Source: DASQZK01 sp963732905
GTDB lineage: Bacteria; Bacteroidota; Bacteroidia; Bacteroidales; GCA-2748055
Direction of reading: 5' to 3'
DNA length: 64,000 nucleotides
Assembly: GCA_963732905.1 (NCBI GenBank)
Contig: CAVTBM010000008.1
Coordinates: 558,001 to 622,000, forward strand
Both the position numbers and the translations under genes were made by a program. The notes beneath the pieces are model-generated. The model was not told the DNA's origin, did no database searches, and saw only the letters and a list, made by a program, of their open reading frames with translations. Every line of letters begins with the position of its first letter. The stretch's first letter is position 1. Positions 54,679-63,329 of this stretch are shown in pieces.

Positions 54679-55725
54679 ATGCCGCAACGAGTAAAAACAG
54701 GGATCGCATCTTTTGGGATGTCAGGGACGGTGTTTCACGGACCCTTGCTCCATGCGCATCCTGAATATGAAATAAAAAGCATTCTGGAGAGGAGCCATGA
54801 CCGAAGCCGGGATATTTATCCCGACAGCTGTATTGTCAGGCATTTCGATGATCTTTGCGCTGACCCCGATATTGAACTGATTATTGTCAACACTCCCGAC
54901 CATACTCATTATGATCTGACATTTCAGGCTCTCAATGCCGGAAAGAATGTGGTTGTGGAAAAACCGTTCACACTGAAGTATGACGAGGCGGTTCAGCTTT
55001 CCGCTCTGGCCGGAGAAAAGGGACTTATACTGTCTGTATTCCAGAACAGACGGTGGGACGGCGATTTTCTGACCGTTAAAAATATAATCGGGCAGGGATT
55101 ATTGGGCAGACTTACGGAATATGAATCTCACTTTGACCGGTACCGGAAGGAAGTGAATGAAACGACGTGGAAGGAAGATCCGGATAGCGGAAGCGGAACA
55201 CTGTATAACCTTGGTTCTCATATGATTGACCAGGCCCTGGATCTTTTCGGCATGCCGGAAGGTGTGAGTGCGGATATCAGGATTCTTCGTACCGGCGGCA
55301 GAGTGGACGACAGTTTCGATCTCCGGTTAAAATACCAGGATCAGAAAGTGACCATTAAAGGCGGGTATCTGGTGAAAGAACCCGGGCCCAGGTATATTCT
55401 TCACGGAACTGACGGATCCTTTCTCAAATGGGGGCTGGATCCCCAGGAACAGGCCCTGAAGGAAGGGCGCTCACCTGCGGGGCCAGACTGGGGTAAAGAT
55501 CATCCTGATTATTACGGTCTACTGAACACTTCATCCGGTGGTATGAATTTCCGTGGACGGATAGAAACCTTTCCCGGAAATTATCCGGCATTTTACGATG
55601 CCCTTTACAAGACGCTCAGACATGGAGCGCCACTGGCCGTGAAGCCGCAGGAAGGTGCAAATGTGATCAGGGTTATTGAAGCAGCATACCAGAGTGCCCG
55701 GGAAGAACGGATGATCAGTCTTTAA
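54679..55725 (+). CDS. Gfo/Idh/MocA family oxidoreductase (cytosolic)
   Basis: A 348-residue NAD(P)-dependent oxidoreductase without a signal peptide. Motifs: GIASFGMSGTVFHGPLLHAH near residue 8, VNTPDHTHYDLTFQAL near 73, and GKNVVVEKPFTLKYDEAVQL near 92, which holds the catalytic lysine (EKPF). The C-terminal substrate domain starts near 125. It resembles YdgJ or inositol-dehydrogenase-like members. It is the only plus-strand gene in this part and is divergent from the ApbE-like gene. Confidence 0.9.
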   Translation: MPQRVKTGIASFGMSGTVFHGPLLHAHPEYEIKSILERSHDRSRDIYPDSCIVRHFDDLCADPDIELIIVNTPDHTHYDLTFQALNAGKNVVVEKPFTLKYDEAVQLSALAGEKGLILSVFQNRRWDGDFLTVKNIIGQGLLGRLTEYESHFDRYRKEVNETTWKEDPDSGSGTLYNLGSHMIDQALDLFGMPEGVSADIRILRTGGRVDDSFDLRLKYQDQKVTIKGGYLVKEPGPRYILHGTDGSFLKWGLDPQEQALKEGRSPAGPDWGKDHPDYYGLLNTSSGGMNFRGRIETFPGNYPAFYDALYKTLRHGAPLAVKPQEGANVIRVIEAAYQSAREERMISL

Positions 55726-55870
55726 GACCGGATATATGTTCCCGGAGGTGTTCGGGCCCTCAGGAGGAAACTCTGCCGATGGTAGATCAGACTATAAATT
55801 CTCTTTGATCAGCCAGGAAAGGACATCTTTGGATTAAACCGGCCGGTTTCGGATGTGCCAACGGCTTCTC

Positions 55871-56932
55871 TTAATCTTTCCGGATGAATTGCCGGTAAAG
55901 ACTGTCTGTCATCGCCGGAAGAATAAAACCTTCAGATTTGATGATCATTTCGTGCGTGAACATTACACTGTCGCCCTGTGGAAGGTCAAGGGTGAGGGAG
56001 TCAAGGGAAGGCTGATAGGCTTTGCGGGCCAGGTTATTGACCGAAAAGAGGCCATAATCCCTGGCATGCCAGTATGCCGGGAAACCAAAATTGTGTGGAT
56101 GGTCAAAGATCACCACGGATATTGAATCCCTGTCTTTCACGGCTGAAACGGCTACCCATTCATTCGGCGTTCCCCAAACTCCTGGACCTTTCTTACCACT
56201 GGAGGAAGTGAAAAATCCATTTTTCCCCTTATCGTAAACCAGCTTTTCCCCTGACGGATGCAGTTCGCTGTCAAGAATGATTACCGGCTTTCCGAAATCT
56301 GACTGGAACTCCCTGGCCAGTCTGATGGCAAACAGTCCTTCCTTGTTATCACCGAAATGGATCCTGGTTTGTGCAATCAGTACTGTTCTGCTTAACATCG
56401 ACCAATAGTGGCCATGTGCACTGAAAATATATAAGGCCTTTTCCTTTAGCAAAGGATATCCATCATTGTCTTCCCAGGTATTGAAGGAGGTAAAGCCACA
56501 GCCATTGCCTTCAGGGCTGTTAATTTTCAACGAATCCATGACGATACGGCCATAGCCCGCCTTTTTATCACGCGGTATCGCATAGGAATTGTTCCAGAAG
56601 TCGATGCCGTTCACATCACCAAAGGTGAACCAAACGCCTGTTTGATGGGGATGATCCACCGGTTCGTGAGGCCGCGGATCCAAAGGATAACCACGGGTGA
56701 CAGTGACGCCTTCGAGCGTGTTGACAGGGAAAAAAAACGGTTTACAGAGCGTATCGGCAAACTGGTAGAGCGTGAGCAGTTCACCATTCCCTGTAAGGGC
56801 AATACAATTTTCCCCGGGTTCATAATCGAGCCTGAGCGGTGACATCGTACTCTGAGAATCATTGCTACAGCCCTGTATGAGGAATAAAGTAAACAGGATA
56901 TACCAGAATTTTTGAATCATCTGTCCATTCAA
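55871..56932 (-). CDS. DUF6807 (PmoA-related) lipoprotein
   Basis: A 353-residue protein of the DUF6807 family, often annotated as PmoA family by name only. A lipoprotein signal ends LFLIQGC. Conserved text includes GYPLDPRPHEPVDHPHQTGV near residue 82, with a HPHQ segment, GVWFTFGDVNGIDFWN and FDHPHNFGFPAYWHARDYGLF near 278. Family members are common beside sugar oxidoreductases in this phylum; activity is unknown. It lies 42 bases downstream of the Gfo/Idh/MocA gene at 56975-58315. The ATG at 56920 is an alternative start. Confidence 0.8.
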   Translation of the reverse strand: MNGQMIQKFWYILFTLFLIQGCSNDSQSTMSPLRLDYEPGENCIALTGNGELLTLYQFADTLCKPFFFPVNTLEGVTVTRGYPLDPRPHEPVDHPHQTGVWFTFGDVNGIDFWNNSYAIPRDKKAGYGRIVMDSLKINSPEGNGCGFTSFNTWEDNDGYPLLKEKALYIFSAHGHYWSMLSRTVLIAQTRIHFGDNKEGLFAIRLAREFQSDFGKPVIILDSELHPSGEKLVYDKGKNGFFTSSSGKKGPGVWGTPNEWVAVSAVKDRDSISVVIFDHPHNFGFPAYWHARDYGLFSVNNLARKAYQPSLDSLTLDLPQGDSVMFTHEMIIKSEGFILPAMTDSLYRQFIRKD

Positions 56933-56974
56933 ATTATAGTAAATGATGAACGGAAACTACCGAAAGATATACTC

Positions 56975-58315
56975 TCAGGTCAGTTTCATTTCCCATCCGG
57001 GTTCATATTCACGAGTCCACATCTGCATTGCTTCACCGTCACCCAGGATATGCCCGTTCCCCAGGTCGGTATAGAGGGTTCTGCCCATCTTCTGGGAAAT
57101 GTTACCCAGGTGACAAAGGAGATTGCTGACTGCCCCTTCACTGATGGGTGAATGCAGCTTTTCACCAATGCGAATGGCATTTACGAAGTTACTCAGGTGA
57201 TACACATCCTGCATCCCCTCACCCCGTGTGTCGGTCGTCGCTTTTTTGCTCTGCTCTGACACTTCTTTGATCACCTCATTTTTTTTGTTGTACGCTATAA
57301 AGCCGTTCGCATCCATCACAACGGTTCCTTCAGTGCCGTAAACAGCCACTCCCCTGCTCCGGTCATAAACCCCAAATCCATTGCAACTACGGCCTTCCCA
57401 GGAGATCATTTTATTTTCGGGGAATTCATAATTTACAACCTGGGTGTCATAAAACTGCCAATCGTCATCGTAATGGTAGCGGCCGCCTCCTGAAGTAACT
57501 TTTGAAGGGAAATCAACACCCAGGGCCCAGCGGCAAACATCGATCTCATGTGTGCCGTTATTATTTACTTCTCCGGTTCCCCAATTCCAGAACCAGTGCC
57601 AGTTATAATGCACCCAGATATCCTGAAAATCCCTTCTGGGGGCCGGTCCCTGCCAGAGTTCCCAGTCGAGCCATCCGGGGACATCAACCTTCTTACCCTT
57701 GCCTATCGAAGCCCTGGTATTTGCATACCAGGTATAGCCGTGATAGGCCCGGCCAATGAGGCCATCCCGGATCTCCTGTACCGCCTGGATAGTGGTTGGT
57801 GCTGACCTTTGCTGATTACCCATCTGGACAATTTTACCGTATTTTTTCTGTGCTTCAACCAGGATTTCACCTTCCGCGGGATTATGGCTACAGGGTTTTT
57901 CGACATAAACATGTTTACCTGCCTGCAGGGCCATAAGCGTCATTGGAGCATGCCAGTGATCGGGTGTGGCAATCGTTATGGCATCCAGGTCTTTTTCTTC
58001 AAGGAGTTTACGTATATCGGTGAATGCTTTTGGCTTGTTGCCGGTGAGATCATTCACCATCTTCACCGCCTCATCCCTGACGCGGGAATCCACATCGCAA
58101 ATATATCCGATGTTAACATTTTCGATTTTGGCGAGGGCATTCAAATGAGCCTGTCCTCTGCTGTGAATACCAACAACCGCAACGTTAAGTCTGTCATTAG
58201 CCCCGTTTACGGATGCTAAGGCAGTTGAACTGAGCTGTAACCCTCCCAGGGTTATACCAGCTGTTCCAACGGCTGCCTTTTTAAGAAAGTCTCTTCTTGA
58301 GTGGTCCATAGTCAT
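56975..58315 (-). CDS. Gfo/Idh/MocA family oxidoreductase, Tat-exported
   Basis: About 446 residues from the ATG at 58315, chosen because it begins MTMDHSRRDFLKKAAVGTAG, a twin-arginine signal; the frame extends to 58369 into the galU coding region. The Rossmann motif is NVAVVGIHSRGQAHLNALA near residue 45 and the catalytic-lysine motif GKHVYVEKPCSHNPAEGE near 122. Its neighbours suggest work on glycans. It probably follows galU on the same transcript but need not share its pathway. Confidence 0.9.
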   Translation of the reverse strand: MTMDHSRRDFLKKAAVGTAGITLGGLQLSSTALASVNGANDRLNVAVVGIHSRGQAHLNALAKIENVNIGYICDVDSRVRDEAVKMVNDLTGNKPKAFTDIRKLLEEKDLDAITIATPDHWHAPMTLMALQAGKHVYVEKPCSHNPAEGEILVEAQKKYGKIVQMGNQQRSAPTTIQAVQEIRDGLIGRAYHGYTWYANTRASIGKGKKVDVPGWLDWELWQGPAPRRDFQDIWVHYNWHWFWNWGTGEVNNNGTHEIDVCRWALGVDFPSKVTSGGGRYHYDDDWQFYDTQVVNYEFPENKMISWEGRSCNGFGVYDRSRGVAVYGTEGTVVMDANGFIAYNKKNEVIKEVSEQSKKATTDTRGEGMQDVYHLSNFVNAIRIGEKLHSPISEGAVSNLLCHLGNISQKMGRTLYTDLGNGHILGDGEAMQMWTREYEPGWEMKLT

Positions 58316-58338
58316 GTGGTTTTTAGCAGGAAGTTTTA

Positions 58339-59211
58339 TCAGAACTTTGAGACGAGTTGTTTCAGCCATTCACGGAACTCATCCCCGAAATCATCCCGTT
58401 TAAGGCCGTAAATTATATTCGTTTTCAGAAAATCCAGCTTGTTACCGATGTCGTGTCTGACCCCTTCGAAACGCAGTCCGAACATAGCCCTGTCCTGCAC
58501 CATCAGATGCATGGCATCCGTCAATTGGATTTCATTGTTTTTCCCGGGAGTAACAGCATCCAGATAATCGAAAATTTCAGGAGTAAATATGTACCGCGAG
58601 GCAATGGCGAGGTTTGACGGAGCATCTCCCACTTCCGGTTTTTCGATGAAATCATCGACCCTGTAAACATCTTTTGATATTTCCTTGCCTTTGATAATGC
58701 CGTATCGCGACACCAGAGCAGGGTGCACTTCTTCGAGAGCTACGACTGATTCGTGATACAGATTATAGATCCCGATAAGCTGACCCATGACGGGAACAGA
58801 GCTGCTGGATTCAATGAGCGTATCGCCCAGCAGGACGGCAAAAGGTTCATTGTTCACATGATTCCTGGCATATTTTACAGCATCGCCCAGACCATTCATC
58901 TCTTTTTGCCAGATAAAGTGTATGTCGGCAAGTTCGGTTATGCCTTGGATGGCCCTGAGTTCTTCATCTTTGTGGCTCTCAGCAAGCTGCATCTCCAGTT
59001 CGAAATTCCGGTCAAAGTGTTCTTCGATGGCTCTTTTCCCCTTTCCGATAATCATAAGGATATCGGTAATTCCAGAAGCCACCGCTTCCTCAACCACATG
59101 CTGAATAGTAGGGGTATCAACAATGGGAAGCATTTCCTTGGGCTGGGATTTTGTGGCGGGCAGGAACCTTGTTCCAAAGCCCGCAGCGGGGATTACTGCT
59201 TTTTTTATCAT
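58339..59211 (-). CDS. galU: UTP-glucose-1-phosphate uridylyltransferase family protein
   Basis: About 290 residues from the ATG at 59211; a GTG start further upstream at 59358 would overlap the GHMP kinase gene extensively. It makes UDP-glucose from UTP and glucose 1-phosphate. Motifs are KKAVIPAAGFGTRFLPATK at the N-terminus with the nucleotide loop, and KEMLPIVDTPTIQHVVEEA, PFAVLLGDTL, and FIEKPEVGDAPSNLAIASRY. The ATG lies one base from the stop of the kinase gene, so the two are coupled and may act in sequence on a sugar 1-phosphate other than glucose. Confidence 0.93.
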   Translation of the reverse strand: MIKKAVIPAAGFGTRFLPATKSQPKEMLPIVDTPTIQHVVEEAVASGITDILMIIGKGKRAIEEHFDRNFELEMQLAESHKDEELRAIQGITELADIHFIWQKEMNGLGDAVKYARNHVNNEPFAVLLGDTLIESSSSVPVMGQLIGIYNLYHESVVALEEVHPALVSRYGIIKGKEISKDVYRVDDFIEKPEVGDAPSNLAIASRYIFTPEIFDYLDAVTPGKNNEIQLTDAMHLMVQDRAMFGLRFEGVRHDIGNKLDFLKTNIIYGLKRDDFGDEFREWLKQLVSKF

Positions 59212-59212
59212 A

Positions 59213-60226
59213 TTATTCTTTTTCTTCCTCCCTGCAAACGATATCAGGTTTAAGGACTTCGACGCCAATCTGGCTGAGTCGTTTTTTAAGTTCAGTGAAC
59301 ATAGTCTCATCATTGTATGTGCCGATGATTGCACCACCTGAACCGGTGAATTTTGCACTTGCCCCGGCAGACCTGGCTGTCTCGACCATTTTTAGGTTTT
59401 TGGGACTGATGGACATCACCGATTTACGAATATCAAAATTCCGGTTAATAAGCTCCCCCACATTTTTATCTCCCGCTAAAAGTCTGGCATACATCTCCTC
59501 GGAAAGTGCCTTCCAGCTTTGGATCGCTTCATGCACCGCTTTATCCTTGAAATGATACCTTTCACGAAAATCATTGTGAACGACTTCTGAACCTTCGGAG
59601 AGATCCTTCCGCCAGGCAATATACAAAAGAGGCAGGTGGTCCTTCTTCATGGTTTTATAAATGCCAAAACCCTGCCTCTTCATTACCGCTTCTTCAAAAT
59701 CCATATACACAGGACATTCATAAGCCTGTGCTACCCTGTCCTGCAGACCTGCAGATATTTTCAACTCATCGAGTTCGACAGACAGAACAAGGTTGGCCAA
59801 CACTGGTCTGGGAATATCGATGCCGAAAAATGACATCAGGGCCCGCATACATGCAGTGATGATGGCGCTGGATCCGGCTAGTCCAAGGCGGTAAGGAATG
59901 TCAGACTGGTACCTGATGGTAAAATTTCGCTCTACGATCACTATTTCATTCTGTTCACAATACTCATAGAAGCGTTTGACGGCGGCCTTCAATAATCTAA
60001 GCCCTCCGTAATAACCAAAGAGCCTCACATCGTTAACCAGGGCTTTCATACTGCTGAAGACAGCCGAATCATACTCAGCCGGCAGAATTTCAAGTTCAGG
60101 AGATTCATAAAGAATTACCTCTGCCTTAAAATTTCTGAACAGAAAGGCAATGGTTTTTCCATAGTAACCATCGGAAGGGTTTCCGATCAAAGCAGCCCTG
60201 GGGTACGATACTGATTTTATGATCAC
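59213..60226 (-). CDS. GHMP-family sugar kinase resembling glucuronokinase
   Basis: A 337-residue kinase starting at a GTG (60226). The N-terminal YPRAALIGNPSDGYYGKTIAF recalls the plant glucuronokinase/UDP-sugar-kinase type. The ATP loop is RLGLAGSSAIITACMRAL near residue 112 and the GHMP C-terminal motif is AKFTGSGGAIIGTYND near 301. It would phosphorylate a sugar at C1, and the uridylyltransferase gene starting one base later would make the UDP-sugar. D-glycero-D-manno-heptose kinases are the main alternative. Confidence 0.8.
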   Translation of the reverse strand: MIIKSVSYPRAALIGNPSDGYYGKTIAFLFRNFKAEVILYESPELEILPAEYDSAVFSSMKALVNDVRLFGYYGGLRLLKAAVKRFYEYCEQNEIVIVERNFTIRYQSDIPYRLGLAGSSAIITACMRALMSFFGIDIPRPVLANLVLSVELDELKISAGLQDRVAQAYECPVYMDFEEAVMKRQGFGIYKTMKKDHLPLLYIAWRKDLSEGSEVVHNDFRERYHFKDKAVHEAIQSWKALSEEMYARLLAGDKNVGELINRNFDIRKSVMSISPKNLKMVETARSAGASAKFTGSGGAIIGTYNDETMFTELKKRLSQIGVEVLKPDIVCREEEKE

Positions 60227-60238
60227 TGCCTGAAAAAT

Positions 60239-61000
60239 TTAAGGTTTGACATTCTGCGGATTCTGAAAAATCCTGAAACGCCAGAGCCCCGTTTTCTGAA
60301 GAAAATAGCATACAGATGTTTTCAGTACACCGAGGCCGTATATCGAACTTCGCTTCAGATTGATTGACGAAGCCTCTTCGAAATATTTCGTCGGACATGT
60401 GATTTCAGCAATTTCAAATCCGGCATAGAAGATCTGGGCCAGCATCTGGTTATCAAAAACAAAATCATCCGAGTTGGCCATATAGTCGATAGAGTGAAGA
60501 ACCCTGGCCGAAAAGGCGCGATAACCGGTATGGTATTCCGACAGTTTCTGGTTCATCAGGATATTCTGAAACAGGGTCAGGAAACGGTTGGACATGTATT
60601 TATATAACGGCATACCACCTTTCAGCGCTCCTTTTCCCAGGATCCGGGAGCCCAGGACCACTTCATACACCTCGTTGGCGATAAGGGAACACATGGGCTG
60701 AATCAGTCTGGGAGTGTACTGGTAATCGGGATGAAGCATAACGACGATATCGGAACCCAATTCAAGAGCCTTATTGTAGCATGATTTCTGATTCCCGCCA
60801 TACCCCTTGTTCTCCTCATGGCTTACAATATGCCGTATGCCAAGGTCCCGGGCCAGCTGTAATGTATTGTCTTTGCTATTATCATCCACAAGTACAACTT
60901 CATCGACGATATCAAAAGGTATTTCCTCGTAGGTTTGCCTGAGCGTTTTTTCAGCATTGTAAGCTGGTAGTACAACAGTGACCTTTTTTCCTTTTATCAT
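60239..61000 (-). CDS. Family 2 glycosyltransferase (DPM1/ArnC-like)
   Basis: A 253-residue GT2 enzyme with VVLPAYNAEKTLRQTYEE near residue 10, the metal-binding VLVDDNSKDNT near 36, and GYGGNQKSCYNKALELG near 65; VMLHPDYQYTP near 92 carries the DXD-like site. No membrane segments are clear. The DPM1 type makes polyprenyl-phosphate sugars, matching the GT39 product encoded just upstream with a 4-base overlap. A polyisoprenyl-sugar donor for the GT39 enzyme is the likely role. Confidence 0.88.
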   Translation of the reverse strand: MIKGKKVTVVLPAYNAEKTLRQTYEEIPFDIVDEVVLVDDNSKDNTLQLARDLGIRHIVSHEENKGYGGNQKSCYNKALELGSDIVVMLHPDYQYTPRLIQPMCSLIANEVYEVVLGSRILGKGALKGGMPLYKYMSNRFLTLFQNILMNQKLSEYHTGYRAFSARVLHSIDYMANSDDFVFDNQMLAQIFYAGFEIAEITCPTKYFEEASSINLKRSSIYGLGVLKTSVCYFLQKTGLWRFRIFQNPQNVKP

Positions 61001-62649
61001 TCCTGGTTCGTGTTTTCTTTTCGCTTAGTGAATACAAATCCGTTCTTCTCATAAAGAATATCCAGTTGAGGATATTCCTGAATGTATTTTTTTCTGTGCT
61101 GGATCTTAAATACAAAATACGCCGGCCGGTCGATATTACCATGGATAAGCCAGTTGGTATCTGCACCTCTTTTATCACTGTAAGGTTTCATTTTCGTATA
61201 GAACAGCTGGGCATAACTCTTGAAGCCCAGCGTTGCTACATAGACTTTTTTATCCTGCAGTCCCGAATAAAATTCAATGGCGGCCCGCTGGCTGTATCCT
61301 TCAATTTTTGGGGTTATGAATACTACATTAAAGTAAGTAAAAAAGATTGTAACCGCAAAAATTCCGGTTATAGCATACTTCCTGTTTTTCATAAACCAAA
61401 TAAGGTATATCATCAGAAAAAGGAATGCTACGCCAACAAATGTTTCCAGTCCCGACCAGTGTACTTCGGCACTCAGGTTTGCCTCAGCAAAGGGATCTTT
61501 GATCCATCCGCGTGCCACAATTACCCGGCTGTATTTTCCAATCAACGGAAGGACCATAATGGCCAGGGAATACAGCAGGGCGATGAACATGAGAAGGTAT
61601 TTTGTCCATCGTGCCCACTGAACTTCTCCGTTAAAGATCTTTTGGACATAAACAGCAGCCATGAACGTGAGGGGGTAATAACACAGGGAGCTGTAGTGGA
61701 TAATCTTTGTCTGAACGATCGTAAAAAGGATCAAAACCGTCCAGAAAAGGATCTTCATCCAGAGTGCGAATGCCTGTTGCACTGAGTTCTCCCCCGCCCT
61801 CCTGAATATAACAGGGAGCGCGAGCACCGATGCAGGAAACACACCTGCGAGCAGAACGACAAAATGGTAAAGCAGGAACCCGCTATGTCCGGCATCATGT
61901 GTACTGAACAGCCTTATCTGGTATAGGATGAAATCCCTGATGATCCCGTAGTTACCGTTCAGAATCTGAAGGATAAACCAAAAGCCGCCGGTGAATGCAA
62001 GGACGAGACAAAAAACCACGACATCTTTCACACTGGTTTTGATCCTGAACCTGACGTAAAGGAGGAAAATGGTGAAAACAAGAAATAAAATCAGGATCGA
62101 CACAGGACCTTTGGTAAGGACTGCCAGACCTGTAAAAAAAGCAGAAAGTATTATTTTCAGGCTTCTGTTCCCTTCATCCATAAAATAGCGGCATAAATGG
62201 ATAATGGCGAGGAAGATGAAAAGGTTGAACCAGGGGTCGATGATTCCCGACTTAAAGTAGAAAAATGGCAGGATGCTACCACCGTAAACGAGCATCCACA
62301 GAAAACCAAACTGTTCATTGAAAAAACGGCGGCCTGTATAAAAGAGGGTTATCAGGGTAAAAATGCCGCAGATAGCATCGGGAAAACGTGCAGCAAATTC
62401 GTTAATTCCGAAGGTTTTCATAGACAGCACCTGCATCCAGATGAACAGCGGTGGTTTCTCCCAGAATGGCTGGTAATTTATTCTGACTGTAAGATAATCA
62501 CCGGTAGCCATCATCTCCCGGGCTGACTCGGCAAAATTGATTTCATCCCAGTCGAAAAGGTGAACCCCTCCCAGGAACGGTATAAAGAACAGCAATCCTG
62601 CCAGAATGGCCACAACCCAGGCCGTGATGATATTTTTCCTGTCCTTCAT
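60997..62649 (-). CDS. GT39/ArnT-like integral membrane glycosyltransferase
   Basis: About 550 residues from the ATG at 62649, which gives a 4-base overlap with the PAP2 gene; the open frame extends to 62697. Roughly 11 membrane segments; the external loop motif DWDEINFAESAREMMATGDY near residue 35 carries the aspartate-glutamate pair of this family, followed by NYQPFWEKPPLFIWMQ. It moves a sugar from a polyprenyl-phosphate donor onto an acceptor such as lipid A, glycan or protein. The C-terminal extracytoplasmic part is about 100 residues. Confidence 0.9.
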   Translation of the reverse strand: MKDRKNIITAWVVAILAGLLFFIPFLGGVHLFDWDEINFAESAREMMATGDYLTVRINYQPFWEKPPLFIWMQVLSMKTFGINEFAARFPDAICGIFTLITLFYTGRRFFNEQFGFLWMLVYGGSILPFFYFKSGIIDPWFNLFIFLAIIHLCRYFMDEGNRSLKIILSAFFTGLAVLTKGPVSILILFLVFTIFLLYVRFRIKTSVKDVVVFCLVLAFTGGFWFILQILNGNYGIIRDFILYQIRLFSTHDAGHSGFLLYHFVVLLAGVFPASVLALPVIFRRAGENSVQQAFALWMKILFWTVLILFTIVQTKIIHYSSLCYYPLTFMAAVYVQKIFNGEVQWARWTKYLLMFIALLYSLAIMVLPLIGKYSRVIVARGWIKDPFAEANLSAEVHWSGLETFVGVAFLFLMIYLIWFMKNRKYAITGIFAVTIFFTYFNVVFITPKIEGYSQRAAIEFYSGLQDKKVYVATLGFKSYAQLFYTKMKPYSDKRGADTNWLIHGNIDRPAYFVFKIQHRKKYIQEYPQLDILYEKNGFVFTKRKENTNQE

Positions 62650-63296
62650 CTTCTGATCACGGAAATTAACGGGCGGTTTAACCAATCCTTTTCCCATGAT
62701 CCCACATAATTATAAAACAACATTGCTGCAAGACCCCCAATAACAGCTCCGCCAATAATATCTTCGGGAAAATGCTGGGCAAGGTAGATCCTGGAATATC
62801 CGATAGCAACCGCCAGTATGAAGAGTATGATTTTCAGGAACATATTTTTCACGATGAACGACAGTCCAAACCATATTGCAAAAGCGGTAGTTGTATGCCC
62901 GGAAGGAAAACTGTGGTAAAAATGGATGTGTACACCGGGAACCGTGTCCAGGCTGATTCCCATATCACTGAAATATTTCACAGGCCGGTGATGACCCGGA
63001 AAGACGAAGATCTTAAGCATTTGTGTCACTATGCCGGAAACAGCCGCTGAGAGTCCGATATAAAAACCATATCTTATTTTTCTCAGGAAAAGAAGAAGGG
63101 CCAGAACTACAGCCGTCAGACCACTACCCAGAGAGGTAAGCACTTTCATCACTATATTCAGAAAATCAGAGTGAAAAGCATAAAGTTCCAGGAAAAGACC
63201 GGGTTTAGGTTTAAGATATAAAAGAATCAGGCCTCCAATAAGGAAGAGGTAGAACAGATAAATAATGATCCGGTTCCGGGAGATTCCTTTGAACAT
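62646..63296 (-). CDS. PAP2-family membrane phosphatase
   Basis: A 216-residue protein with about five membrane segments. Active-site motifs: KIFVFPGHHRP near residue 99, SFPSGHTTTAF near 126, and SRIYLAQHFPED near 166, matching the K..RP/PSGH/SR..H...D triad of the PAP2 superfamily. It could dephosphorylate undecaprenyl pyrophosphate, lipid A or another lipid phosphate. First gene of the operon running through GT39, GT2, GHMP kinase and galU. Confidence 0.93.
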   Translation of the reverse strand: MFKGISRNRIIIYLFYLFLIGGLILLYLKPKPGLFLELYAFHSDFLNIVMKVLTSLGSGLTAVVLALLLFLRKIRYGFYIGLSAAVSGIVTQMLKIFVFPGHHRPVKYFSDMGISLDTVPGVHIHFYHSFPSGHTTTAFAIWFGLSFIVKNMFLKIILFILAVAIGYSRIYLAQHFPEDIIGGAVIGGLAAMLFYNYVGSWEKDWLNRPLISVIRR

Positions 63297-63329
63297 GTTC
63301 AGGGTGTTAGTCGTCCAAAGATAGTTATT

